IMG/VR virus record: IMGVR_UViG_3300020463_002554
Span: 1-44,723 of that record
Source: a virus
Length of the DNA: 44,723 nucleotides
Direction: 5' to 3' (one strand)
The notes under the pieces were generated by a model. It had not been told where the DNA came from. It saw only the letters and a list, made by a program, of their open reading frames with translations, and ran no database searches. The translations under genes were made by a program, and so were the position numbers. Positions 20,301 through 26,537 of this stretch are shown here, piece by piece (position 1 is the first letter of the stretch; every line of letters starts with the position of its first letter).

Positions 20301-21610
20301 ATGGAGCAAATATCCATATATTTGTTTTTAATCAAGCTACTGACAGAGATGCACCAAGTAAGATAGCGTTACAGACACAAAATTTGACTGCAGGAACATT
20401 TACATACAATTTGACTAATACTGTAAATTATGCACAACCTTTTACAGGAAACACAGTAGTGGAAGTTGATAACGTAAGATTACGTCCTGCTAACAGTAAA
20501 TATTATACTGGAGATGGAAGTACTACGCAATTTGTGATTGCAAAAACTGCAGGCGAATCTAACATAGTAAATATTAATGATATTGGTGTTGCAGTAATAT
20601 CTAAGACAACAGGACAAACATTAAACGCAGTGCGTGATATAGATTACACACTGACTGCGGGTACTGATAACATTACAATGACTACTCCTCCGGCAGATGG
20701 TGATAAAGTAATTGTCTATAACAATGCATCTGCAGAATACTCAATTAGTGCAACTGGCACTGAAATTACAATTGCTGATAGTGTAAGTTTTACTAGTAGT
20801 AGTGTCATGAGAGTCAACACTTTTTCAAATCACGATTTATACCGTATGCAGACAAAAGTATTTGTAGGTAGTGGATCTGGCATAGGAACTTATACTTTAG
20901 ATAGAGCAGTAGCAAATGTTAATAATTTTTGGATAACACTTAATGGCAGTAGATTGCATCCAGGAGAATATATCACAAACGGTAGTAATATAAATTTAAG
21001 TGATACTATACAAACAACATTAACTGGCTCGAGTCTATTAGTAGTAACACACATAAGCGAAAATACAATTCAACCAAGCACTGGATTTAGAATATTCTAT
21101 GATATGAATGGAAACACAGAATACTTAAGACTATCAAAAGATTCTACTACTGAAGTTACTGCTACTGTTTTGCCAACAGATACAAAAATTTATGTAGATG
21201 ATGTAAGTAAATTACCATTTGCTACACCAGAGAGCGAATTTCCAGGTGTAGTGTTTATAGGCGGAGAACGTATTACATATCACGAAGTAAGTTTAGATGA
21301 AAATTACATAACAAATATAAGAAGAGCTACCGCAGGCACTGCAATGGTACAACGTATTACACCAGGATTTTTGGTAGTAGACGGTGGTAAAGACCAAACG
21401 TTACCTAGTACAAATACACATACTAATACCTGGTATGATACAGGTACTAGCACTGCGGCTGATGGACTAGGATTACAAAATAGTTCAACACTAAATGCTA
21501 ATTTCTTAAAAGATAGCGAAGCACAAATACCTAATTTTAGGTTAGAATTGAATGCTTTTGAATATATCATAGGAGACTATGTAGAGGATGGCTACATAGA
21601 AATAAGATAA
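8339..21610 (+). CDS. Giant baseplate/tail protein (gp7/gp8 position) with seven-bladed FG-GAP propeller
   Basis: This single 4423-residue frame (13.3 kb) lies where T4 phages encode gp7 and gp8, so a giant peripheral wedge protein is the best guess. Recognisable parts: an N-terminal block with FIGRKFAPNF near 42; an HFHADGE and DNDHYHVQRKDLY segment near 1950-1985; seven FG-GAP-type repeats at about 2190-2850 (for example SFGAAVGVGVDYVAVGAPD and QFGYSVAIDSYGTTIAVGS); a conserved-looking KNYWGTMFPGSTIDICEWVE near 2965; a VKPYKTTIREYISKYD segment near 3440; paired G-GY---PT-TI repeats near 3520-3570; and Asp-rich GFD motifs (near 3345 and 3720). FG-GAP repeats of this kind build integrin-alpha-like beta-propellers that often bind calcium. 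The end is a series of beta-rich repeats, as in fibre attachment proteins. No frameshift or internal stop is present. Its exact T4 counterpart is uncertain. Confidence 0.8.
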   Translation: MALRKSSALLPSIFQTSKNSKFLNATMDQLISEPNLQRFSSFIGRKFAPNFTVGNGYITETSAERQNYQLEPAVVYSNTSKQIESLSSYTDFVSALSYNNVDTTNHSDLFTQEFYNYSGFIDFDKFVNYGEYFWLPAGPDSVQVFNSVVDTEKTYTVYTSGTEFKFDSTTADPNRAVILARGGTYKFTLNETGNPFWIQTEIGTSGVSSFSTSISTREVLGVTNNGATNGTVTFTVPMADAQNEQINAIQAANPDFATDLTYSQIHNQPYNTFIDTHGGIDKQTVINGKSLVFVNTTTAASAWDQGSNFDAYGFDDDDNPFDQTTTLDMSIRYDVYNISVDTIGGVETIVLSRSIDWPIGQKVKIKQGDGYGNREFFKGGDGLPLLIKPYTAGIDTLYYQDGVNATQFGTIKLVEIDQVSPIDVENDILGKLVYTSDNGVTLTNGLKIEFNSDVTPTTYAGREYFVEGVGQPQGISLTPVDELLTPESYTVSTSDGFDSVAYDTGGWDGTLNAPTSQDYILINRNSPDRNAWSRGNRWFHRQVIETTAVYNNYTAEIDDSARAKRPIIEFNTGLELFNMGITSKAPVTVVDTTQTDAFSNVNGSTGYFADGIDIKQDNTIIFTADSAINKNVYRVDMVNQDSDLTTSEIISLVLIDTISDKDCVLSTLGATNQGKQYWLDEDTWKTAQQKTKLNQDPLFNVQDPEHVSFSDTTKYPSSNFIGNKLFSYKRNNNNALDTILGFGLSYQNFSTLGDIVFENNFDTETFQYTKSTGNTNVIVRSGHVHQWNQKGVRTLDNGWTKVLENSNQYQIVIHEVTASELYSYEIGASVDTTKTIQPLQVFVNSKFIVPSKYTHLIQNDREYVSFTDKLSVDDVVTIKFYSNTKATNSYYEIPSNLENNASNATFDTLTLGQVRNHVTTFSQYIKTLSGSSPGASNLRDTNYKAYPGDIMQHSAGMITPMYAFTNSEANLLKSITFVKDEYTKFKNSFIDNINKLDLDLTDPSKCVDDIINTIAGKKTSALPFYYSDMLPWGTQKSHVEHTVDDTSEVEFEFTTQFDLTTLSSRSVLVYKNNELLIEGKDYTFDSVEAKVKLTTNSLNTSNIGLAVNDIIKIVEYTDTNGSFCPPTPSKLGLYYKYEPKKYTDNTYVNSKTVIQGHDGSIWVGYGDIRDDVILEFEKRVYNNIKTQYDTNLFDYAEILPGYFRNTLEEFNEANNITRSYFGEWALKNKVLVQKNTISTDDDLFSWNYTTSVNVLNNQRIPGYWRGIYRWFFDTDTPHTTPWEMLGLSVKPIWWNNRYGDAPYTRGNTVLWEDLRDGKLYSDATSSTFTTIASRKRPDLMSIIPVDEQGSLRAPGQFLTQGTTITNNKNSWAYSDGSPAETAWTRSSEYPFVIQILAANIKPAKYGSYMFDTNLLERNGQYDQILQKSKSYRPTILDLKMHGTILSDGGIQRAEGYNQLISEYIRSTGFGINDTISKFNNLELNLSYPVAGFTDKKYLKVVAESVTPSSQSENIFIPDEDINIFLKKSLPLERIVYSGVQIIVRDNGYEIQGYDRQNPFFKIIPSVSAKDPLQHTVGETTYFEYEQYENIIANIPYGTIIANRQQIFDFLVSYQRFLLSKGFVFDSITSRGDKNDFITGGKEFAFWTDQNWETNSVIVLSPCSQTLKINRTLATVDDIRITGKPKDANGSIINPKFYDVTRIDNFLEIQVDNENTQLYSLQLDPIQYEHALVFSNKTIFNDIIYQPELGNRHSRLKLVGSRSGDWNGTLHAPGFFLNENKINNWQSYVDYKKGDLVNFQNQTYSAKYSIDGSNVFRFDDWNTINNMQTGLVKNLTNKASQFKDFFELDNLNLEDGVDKLGKGMIGFNQKDYLQGLGLDDVSQVKFYQGMVKQKGTSSAINKLIDAELTNLDQTINYFEEWAFRVGEYGSIDSNQIVETIIPEENATNNPTVIHFHADGELPTDTDNDHYHVQRKDLYRVPNNYNGDLFASRDINTVKTNDLDTAGYARLDDVDFTLFNANDLTSLSSNIQALGKGKKIWIAKDTTNTWSIRRVDETLSTVTQIQSTGNGYLIYTTDINHGLVKDDYVVVRAQQPIGKVAKIFEVSSPNSFTLADTTTEAEITNVNIPMYKLSNVRYTQASDISKFTPVSGWDNKELVYVDKDSNGKWNVLQNTRPWTTTGIKTTASVTADDKLGSSVKINANSTLAIVGAPDQDSGAIVPYVRSEGGALLESNSVIVSTIGDSVDSFGAAVGVGVDYVAVGAPDTESSKGAVFTYYVDATGTFNRRPSIRPNALGSSAKFGTSIAMSGNGRYLFVGSPGDNKIYSYTLVTIPTSSIVSHTITSNGGTNYSINFVPISQESLSLVDEDGKVYLPNKDFTWNGSQIVFASGPSASLQIVVRQLDYFAFSSMLDPFDAMSGDDYGFSVDCDYYGSNVIVGAPNADVPNSDSTVISNAGEVSVQSQVVQQFAGNGTTKAFTTTETLQTKIFVEVDGVLQTETDNTDVPVENDGSSIGFYTRSGKTITFKYIPSSGARILVYTGTYIEKQKIYQNMSGQSPTLSEQFGYSVAIDSYGTTIAVGSPGEDETNPNTGSVFIFQDSGKNYGLVTTNTPHNQTAGDTFYIDNRLITVTDSADNPTNLASDINNANIPGVTASVNLTGAIEILSTNTESLNKLTINPGSGSMFLRNNVFEIFKFTQKINHPHAKQNENFGRAVVFDKYLDIVSGNYGTRNLVISSDKASTILGIGFDIESNSNKANYLQSTTTFDNGGTTFTDKRTQSGAAYVYELLSANSASITNADKMVFAQQLTSTDIGALDQFGFAVAFSDKRIIVGSPQDDIVKGSATITNSGSVYEFNNNTRTKSWSILRNESDRVDVTQINRVALYNKKSNNIDVFLDYIDPAKGKVAGVAQSELDYVSSQDPALYEKNLWSYKYKNRLWWDTSTVHFLNVEQGDLDYRKNYWGTMFPGSTIDICEWVESNVPPSEYTGEGTVRDPNFFTVANVYNSTSDSTKIKYYFWVKNITSVPTEAEFRTLSADSVRRLIEDPKAQGLPYIAILDKDAVALYNCKDFFADNDAVFSVNYDVVKNEGVLHSEFELFGKGNTDQDIPTRLYNKLVDSLAGADSVGNIVPDPFLSEVEKYGVLTQPRQSMFVNRASAIKVLTQYCNSVFITEPFARNSSLTKLLSSENIPTVNSGEYNVSVDTLAERDYLNTLILTTGYKVLVLEDENNNNYWTVYTLNADKTWSLSNIQGYNTEDYWSYQTYYKSGYDATTVPNFQVQKEADLLTLTTAVEGDVAKVTSNDEGNFSMFSLQSDGTWDEVIIERGTIQFNSSLYSFTTLNTSFQATGFDNDGFDFGSFDKVPTEEIRQIVNALKNDLFIDTYKIHMNELFFRLMEYALNENTFTTDWMFKSSFISVAHKLRSLNQYNTFKYDNTTFIEKFIEEVKPYKTTIREYISKYDKLDTFQGDTTDFDVHAFYDEELQLFRKPSGQYTGDETKWTQGLNKPWGENYGYKLDSISLVNDGTGYISDPTVTISAPQMSGGIQATATAKTNGDVIISITVTNKGSGYTQNPTITITGSGTGIKVSPRLVNNTTRSFDTTIKFDRITYASSVKDWVKNTSYSLNDIVAYQNTTTLTQEVYKVTTPFTSGETFSTEDSTGASIMSVYADENFTNTADRIGAYYYPTSGMIGDDLELLQKGTGYLGNKVTGPGFDQNPGFDSSNFDVIGFDNFEIDEEGLAVLAGVDTIFRGTEFANDALGSEYLVRGYVVSGYIDKLSVGLDPESIIIDGSGFVDTYNSHAPEELIPGRVYDTLDMEVYTHPGHDYEVDGGAPDIQYTSFSNFVDSFGKGYLAPGYLEGDYVALTETTISQRDFQYGDPTKSSEDYEYLIVYQNDERIYNFTTNYTDKTVTLSDPILATDIIHVYAYSQVGEKIVGEYTEIGDGSSISFVLGNTPELTKQTLVYVDGVETSVTIGSQDGRTTILFSSPPDNGANIHIFVFNQATDRDAPSKIALQTQNLTAGTFTYNLTNTVNYAQPFTGNTVVEVDNVRLRPANSKYYTGDGSTTQFVIAKTAGESNIVNINDIGVAVISKTTGQTLNAVRDIDYTLTAGTDNITMTTPPADGDKVIVYNNASAEYSISATGTEITIADSVSFTSSSVMRVNTFSNHDLYRMQTKVFVGSGSGIGTYTLDRAVANVNNFWITLNGSRLHPGEYITNGSNINLSDTIQTTLTGSSLLVVTHISENTIQPSTGFRIFYDMNGNTEYLRLSKDSTTEVTATVLPTDTKIYVDDVSKLPFATPESEFPGVVFIGGERITYHEVSLDENYITNIRRATAGTAMVQRITPGFLVVDGGKDQTLPSTNTHTNTWYDTGTSTAADGLGLQNSSTLNANFLKDSEAQIPNFRLELNAFEYIIGDYVEDGYIEIR

Positions 21611-21619
21611 TGATGCGTT

Positions 21620-21627
21620 GATAAATA
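21620..21627 (+). promoter_or_regulatory. Putative T4-type late promoter upstream of tail fibre gene
   Basis: GATAAATA lies in the 53-nt gap after the giant gene, 36 nt before the ATG at 21664. It shares ATAAATA with the octamers at 4689 and 25025 and with the T4 late promoter TATAAATA. The same gap has AAGG at 21650-21653 as a weak ribosome binding site. Confidence 0.55.
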
Positions 21628-21663
21628 CTATTATATGCATTGAGGTACTAAGGATAAAATAAA

Positions 21664-24336
21664 ATGGCAATAACACTTAGAAATAACAAAAGTCAGGCGC
21701 TTACATTCAACGAAATGGACGGCAACTTTACTGATTTAGATGGCAGAGTTACAACACTACAAGGAAATACTGTACAAACAGTAAATGGAGTAAGTCCTAG
21801 TAGTAATGCACTAACTATTACTACTGCTAATATTACAGAAAATACTAATTTATATTATACAGATACTAGATCAAGAGCGGCAATTAGTATTACTGATAGT
21901 GGAGGTGATGGTAGTTTAACTTATAATAGCAGTACAGGAGCAATAGTTTATACCGGACCAAGTGCTGCAGAAGTAAGAGCCCACTTTACAGCAGGTGAAG
22001 GCATAGATATATCAACTGGTACAATATCCGCTGAGGATGCAACCTCATCAAATAAAGGTGTAGCATCATTTAGTAGTGATCATTTTACTGTATCATCGGG
22101 TGCAGTCACTATTAAAACAGATGGTATCGATGATACACACATTGACTTTGGTACAGGCACAAATCAAGTTAGTACCGCAGATGTTCCAGAACAAACAAAT
22201 TTATACTATACCGATGGTAGAGTGACAACAAGAATAAATGCCACAAGTATTGATGCATTAAGTGATGTTGATATAACAAGTTCAGCGCCAAATAACAATG
22301 ATGTATTAACATGGAATGCAGTGGATGGTGAATTTCAGCCAGCTGTTGCACCAGGTGCGGCAGGTGGTGAAGCAAATACTGCTAGTAATGTAGGTACAGG
22401 AAGCGGACTTTTTAAAACTAAAGTAGGTTCAGGTTTACAGTTTAAGAGTATTATTGGTACAACTCCAATTGTTGCCACTGGAAATACAAACGACGTAACT
22501 TTAACTTTTGCTCCTAGTGCAGATATTGATATATCTTCAAATAAATTAAGAAATGTAACAGATCCAACAAGTGCTCAAGACGCGGCGACTAAAGCATATG
22601 TAGATAGTTCAATTAGTGGAGTCAGTACAACTTCAATTGCTCAAGGTAACAGTAATGTTGCAGTAACAGACAGTGGAACTGGACAGGTTGTTACTACTAT
22701 TGATGGTACTGCAGAATTGACAATAATTAGTGCAAGTGCAACGTTTGGTGGTAATATAATTATACCAGATGCTGGATATATTGGTAGTGTAAGCGATGTC
22801 GATGCTGTGCAAATAGCGGCAAATGGTAATGTCACGCTAAGTCAGGATCTAATTGTTACTGGAGATTTTACAGTTAACGGTACTACTACTACCGTTGCTA
22901 CTACTAATACAGTAGTTAAGGACAACTTAATAGAACTTAACAATGGTGCATCAAGTAATGCTAATGATAGTGGAATTGTTATTGAAAGAGGAAGTACAGG
23001 TGACAATGCGTTTATAGGTTGGGATGAATCATCTGATAAATTTAAAGTTGGTACAACGACTGCAACAGGCGCCAGTACTGGTACCCTTTCTATTTCAGCA
23101 GGAACACTAGTGGCAAATATCGAAGGTAACGTTACTGGTAACGCTTCAGGTAGTTCAGGAAGTTGTACAGGAAACGCAGCCACTGCGACTGCCTTAGCAA
23201 CTACAAGAGCAATTGCACTTGCCGGTGATGTTGTAGGAACAGCAAACTTTGATGGTAGTGCAGGAATAAGTATTTCTACTACAATTCAAGCCAATAGTGT
23301 TGCACTAGGCACGGATACAACTGGTAATTATGTTGCCTACTTGACTGCTGGTAATTTAATTGACTTACAAAACAATACAGGCGAAGGTGCATATCCTACT
23401 ATTGACGTAGACTTGTCAGAACTTACAGATGGCACAGACGATATTATAGGAACACAAGACGAAGTAGTTTATCTTGATAATGGAGGTCAGAAACGTAAAC
23501 TTTTTTCAGAAATAAAAATTGGTCAATTTGATACTGCAGATCAAATTGCATTAACAACTGATACAACAGGCAATTATGTAGCCGCAGGTGCCACATCAGG
23601 TAATGGTATAAGTGGTAGTGTTAGCAGTGAAGGTGGAACATTTACTGTTACATCAAATGCAACTAATGCAAATACTAATTCAACTATTGTATTCCGTGAC
23701 GGCAGTGGAAATTTCAGTGCAGGTACTATTACTGCTAACCTAACAGGAAATGCTTCAGGTAGTTCAGGAAGTTGTACAGGTAATAGTGTTACTGCAACAA
23801 CTGCCGCAGTAGCAACAACTATTACAGTAGCAGACGAGGGCAGTGATAGTACATGTTTTCCAACTTTTGTTACAGCAGCAACAGGAAACTTAGGAGCGAA
23901 GACCGACAGTGTTCTAACATACAACAGTACTAACGGCACACTTGCTTCAACAAACTTTAGTGGTGTTGCAAGTTCGGCAAAATATGCTGACTTGGCAGAA
24001 AAATATACAACTGATGCAGAATATCCTCCAGGAACAGTTATGCAAGTAGGAGGAAATGCGGAAACAACTACTGCAAATGCAAATACACAGTACATAGCAG
24101 GTGTTATATCTACTAATCCAGCATATTTAATGAATAGTGAATCAGATGGACAAGCAATTGCACTAGCTGGTCGTGTACCAGTCAGGGTAATTGGCAGTGT
24201 TACAAAAGGAGCACCTGTTTTTGTTTTAGATGACGGTGTTGCTAGTCCTTCAGGTACAGGAAAATTAGTTGGTATTGCGTTAGAAACAAATAGCAATATC
24301 GACGAAAAGAATGTAGAATGTATGCTTAAAGTGTAA
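21664..24336 (+). CDS. Tail fibre-like structural protein with C-terminal G2-peptidase-like domain
   Basis: This 890-residue protein is built of short beta repeats rich in Thr, Ser, Asn and Gly, typical of trimeric phage fibres. The N-terminus (MAITLRNNKSQALTFNEMDGNFTDLDGRV) is a common start in marine phage fibre proteins. It has NLYYTD(T/G)R-type repeats near 60 and 180, a segment TVVKDNLIELNNGASS near 415 common to such fibres, and two copies of a GNASGSSGSCTGN motif (near 495 and 698) encoded by identical DNA. The last 130 residues (from SSAKYADLAEKY through LAGRVPVRV) are paralogous to the end of the protein at 25062. That region resembles the Peptidase_G2-type autoproteolytic domain of phage appendages, but this is pattern-based and no catalytic residues could be assigned. 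It probably forms or caps a receptor-binding fibre. Confidence 0.8.
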   Translation: MAITLRNNKSQALTFNEMDGNFTDLDGRVTTLQGNTVQTVNGVSPSSNALTITTANITENTNLYYTDTRSRAAISITDSGGDGSLTYNSSTGAIVYTGPSAAEVRAHFTAGEGIDISTGTISAEDATSSNKGVASFSSDHFTVSSGAVTIKTDGIDDTHIDFGTGTNQVSTADVPEQTNLYYTDGRVTTRINATSIDALSDVDITSSAPNNNDVLTWNAVDGEFQPAVAPGAAGGEANTASNVGTGSGLFKTKVGSGLQFKSIIGTTPIVATGNTNDVTLTFAPSADIDISSNKLRNVTDPTSAQDAATKAYVDSSISGVSTTSIAQGNSNVAVTDSGTGQVVTTIDGTAELTIISASATFGGNIIIPDAGYIGSVSDVDAVQIAANGNVTLSQDLIVTGDFTVNGTTTTVATTNTVVKDNLIELNNGASSNANDSGIVIERGSTGDNAFIGWDESSDKFKVGTTTATGASTGTLSISAGTLVANIEGNVTGNASGSSGSCTGNAATATALATTRAIALAGDVVGTANFDGSAGISISTTIQANSVALGTDTTGNYVAYLTAGNLIDLQNNTGEGAYPTIDVDLSELTDGTDDIIGTQDEVVYLDNGGQKRKLFSEIKIGQFDTADQIALTTDTTGNYVAAGATSGNGISGSVSSEGGTFTVTSNATNANTNSTIVFRDGSGNFSAGTITANLTGNASGSSGSCTGNSVTATTAAVATTITVADEGSDSTCFPTFVTAATGNLGAKTDSVLTYNSTNGTLASTNFSGVASSAKYADLAEKYTTDAEYPPGTVMQVGGNAETTTANANTQYIAGVISTNPAYLMNSESDGQAIALAGRVPVRVIGSVTKGAPVFVLDDGVASPSGTGKLVGIALETNSNIDEKNVECMLKV
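23143..23171 (+). repeat. 29-bp direct repeat, copy 1 (fibre gene)
   Basis: Identical over 29 bases to 23752-23780. Both copies are in frame and encode the core of a Gly/Ser/Cys motif, GNASGSSGSCTGN. Confidence 0.9.
23752..23780 (+). repeat. 29-bp direct repeat, copy 2 (fibre gene)
   Basis: Second copy of the exact 29-base repeat at 23143-23171. The flanking bases differ at synonymous positions, so the identity is local to the motif. The two copies could allow in-frame deletion of about 609 bp by recombination. Confidence 0.9.
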
Positions 24337-24338
24337 CT

Positions 24339-25004
24339 ATGAAAGATAACGATATGGAAAAAACGGATATTGAACAACCACAAGAGCCAGATACTGCTTT
24401 AAAAGACACTAGTGGCGTGATGATGGAAGGTCACATTCGTATATTTGATCCAGACACAGGTGAAGATTACGTTAATAAAAGAAATGCTATACACTATGAA
24501 AACATGAGTGAAGCATTGGCACAAAGTATTTCAAATAAAACTAATGGCTTCATACATGAAATGAGTTTTGGAAATGGTGGCACAAGTGTTGACCCTACAG
24601 GTGTAATTACATATTTGCCAGCAAATAGTAGTGGTAGTAATGCTAATCTATATAATCAAACATATTATAAAGTAGTAGATGATAATAGTAGTTTAAATAC
24701 AGACACTGCTAGAAATAAACTTACAGTAAGTCATACATCTGGACAGATTTATACAGATATAATTGTAAGTTGTTTGCTTGATTATGGCGAACCAAACAGT
24801 CAGGCTGCGTTTGACAATACGAGTAATTTTAATGATACCTACACATTCGATGAACTTGGACTAAGAAGTTGGACAGGTACAGTAAATACAGGTAATTTGT
24901 TAACCCATGTTGTGTTTCATCCTGTACAAAAAAGTTTAAATAGACTAATACAAATAGATTATACAGTTAGAATACAAACACTGACTAATCTTAGTAGTAT
25001 ATAA
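24339..25004 (+). CDS. Tail structural protein of unknown role
   Basis: This 221-residue protein lies 2 nt after the fibre gene and before another late-promoter-like octamer. The N-terminal 30 residues are charged and probably disordered (MKDNDMEKTDIEQPQEPD), so translation could also start at the Met codon at 24351. The rest looks beta-rich and includes GHIRIFDPDTGEDYVNKRNA, then HEMSFGNGG, then strands to the end (RLIQIDYTVRIQTLT). Proteins with this layout often occur among tail fibre genes of T4-like marine phages, which suggests a fibre-associated or baseplate-attached subunit. No enzymatic motif is seen and I cannot name a family. Confidence 0.65.
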   Translation: MKDNDMEKTDIEQPQEPDTALKDTSGVMMEGHIRIFDPDTGEDYVNKRNAIHYENMSEALAQSISNKTNGFIHEMSFGNGGTSVDPTGVITYLPANSSGSNANLYNQTYYKVVDDNSSLNTDTARNKLTVSHTSGQIYTDIIVSCLLDYGEPNSQAAFDNTSNFNDTYTFDELGLRSWTGTVNTGNLLTHVVFHPVQKSLNRLIQIDYTVRIQTLTNLSSI

Positions 25005-25024
25005 TATGCTAAGTTTATAAAGTG

Positions 25025-25032
25025 GATAAATA
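25025..25032 (+). promoter_or_regulatory. Putative T4-type late promoter upstream of second fibre gene
   Basis: GATAAATA lies in the 57-nt gap before the ATG at 25062, 29 nt upstream of it. It is identical to the octamer at 21620-21627. A ribosome binding site GGAG follows at 25048-25051. Confidence 0.55.
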
Positions 25033-25061
25033 TAATTAATGAATAGCGGAGCAACATAAAG

Positions 25062-26516
25062 ATGGCTTATACAGTTAATAAAACCGATGGTACTATATTA
25101 TCTACAGTAGCAGATGGTACAATCGATACTACAACTGATCTCACACTAATTGGAAAAAATTATGCAGGTTATGGTGAATTTTTTAACGAGAACTTAGTAA
25201 AATTATTAGAAAATTTTAGTAATAGTAGTGCACCTAGTAGTCCAGTAGCAGGTCAAATGTGGTGGGACAAAACAAACAATTTATTAAAAGTTTACACAGG
25301 AAGTGCATTTAAGACAGTAAGTAGCAGTACTGCAAGTGCAAGTACTCCAAGTAGCAGTGTTACAGGTGACCTTTGGTGGGACACAACGAATGGACAATTA
25401 AAAGTTTACAACGGGACTGGTTTTACAACTATTGGTCCTAGTTTTACAAGTGGTACAGGTACTTCAGGTGCAATTGTAGCAACAATAACAGATAACGCCG
25501 CATCAGATCATGTAGTTGTACAATTATTCACAAATAATACAATAGTAGCTATAGTAAGCAAAGATACAACATTTACTCCGCAGAGTGCTATATCTGGATT
25601 TGCAACAATTAAACCAGGTGTGCAATTATCTACTGCAGTTTCTAATAATAAATTCCAAGGCACTGCAACTGATTCAGATGCACTAGGAGGTATTGCAGCC
25701 GCTAACTATTTACGTAGTAATGCAAGTGATAGCACAAGTGGTGTGCTTAGTATTTTAAATGATACTGGTATAGTAGTAGGTGTCGATAGTGATTTTACAG
25801 TAGGTGTTAGTGGAAGTGATGTAAGTATTAGTAACGCTACAAGTAATGGAGACATACTTGTCAAGGTAAATGACGGTGGTGTAGTATCAACTGCAATGAC
25901 ATTTGATGGTGCAACTAACAGAGTACTTGTTGCTGGTGCACCGACTGATGGCTTAGGAATTGCAACCAAAGCATATGTTGATTCACAAGTTTCAGGCAGT
26001 GGTTCATTATTAAAGGCTGGTGGTACAATGACTGGAGATATTCTTGTTAGTGGCACAGTAAATTTTGGTAGTAGTAGTACCCCGATTACCACAGTACACG
26101 CAACTACTTTTAGTGGATTGGCTAGCAGTGCAAAATATGCTGACTTGGCAGAAAACTTTAGACCAGATGTAGATTATGCACCTGGCACTGTAGTAGCACT
26201 AGGTGGAGTAGAAGAAATTACTTCAGTAAACGAAGAATTATCAAACAATGTGTTCGGTGTTATTAGTAAAAGACCAGCATATTTGATGAATAGTGGACAA
26301 GAAAAAGGTTCACCAGTAGCGATTGCCGGAAGAGTACCTGTAAGAGTGCTTGGACGCATAAATAAAGGTGATAGACTTGTTAGTGCAGGCAACGGAGTTG
26401 CAAGAGCTGCAAGTCAAGACGAATCGATCAATGCTTTTAATGTATTAGGCAGAGCAATCCAAAATAAAACAACAACGGAAGAAGGCACTGTGGAAGCCTT
26501 TGTTACAATAAATTAA
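25062..26516 (+). CDS. Tail fibre-like protein with WWD repeats and shared C-terminal domain
   Basis: This 484-residue protein begins MAYTVNKTDGTILSTVADG, a common start of marine phage fibre proteins. Two adjacent repeats near residues 60-125 read G(Q/D)(M/L)WWD(K/T)TN--LKVY-G--F, a fold seen in many phage adhesins. A long beta-rich middle follows. The last 135 residues (from SSAKYADLAENF through IAGRVPVRV to the end) are clearly paralogous to the C-terminus of the 21664 protein, including a 26-base identical DNA stretch. The two proteins may share an assembly or self-cleavage mechanism, or may join the same fibre. Start ATG follows GGAG with a 10-nt gap. A receptor-binding or fibre-connector role is inferred, not shown. 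Confidence 0.8.
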   Translation: MAYTVNKTDGTILSTVADGTIDTTTDLTLIGKNYAGYGEFFNENLVKLLENFSNSSAPSSPVAGQMWWDKTNNLLKVYTGSAFKTVSSSTASASTPSSSVTGDLWWDTTNGQLKVYNGTGFTTIGPSFTSGTGTSGAIVATITDNAASDHVVVQLFTNNTIVAIVSKDTTFTPQSAISGFATIKPGVQLSTAVSNNKFQGTATDSDALGGIAAANYLRSNASDSTSGVLSILNDTGIVVGVDSDFTVGVSGSDVSISNATSNGDILVKVNDGGVVSTAMTFDGATNRVLVAGAPTDGLGIATKAYVDSQVSGSGSLLKAGGTMTGDILVSGTVNFGSSSTPITTVHATTFSGLASSAKYADLAENFRPDVDYAPGTVVALGGVEEITSVNEELSNNVFGVISKRPAYLMNSGQEKGSPVAIAGRVPVRVLGRINKGDRLVSAGNGVARAASQDESINAFNVLGRAIQNKTTTEEGTVEAFVTIN

Positions 26517-26537
26517 AAAATACGGAGAATTTAAACA

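Noticed and set aside
23574-24383. 269-codon open frame on the - strand over the fibre gene
   Set aside because: It is a shadow of the strongly supported + strand fibre gene; its translation is low-complexity Val/Pro/Leu-rich with no domain, and no - strand gene is credible elsewhere in the window.
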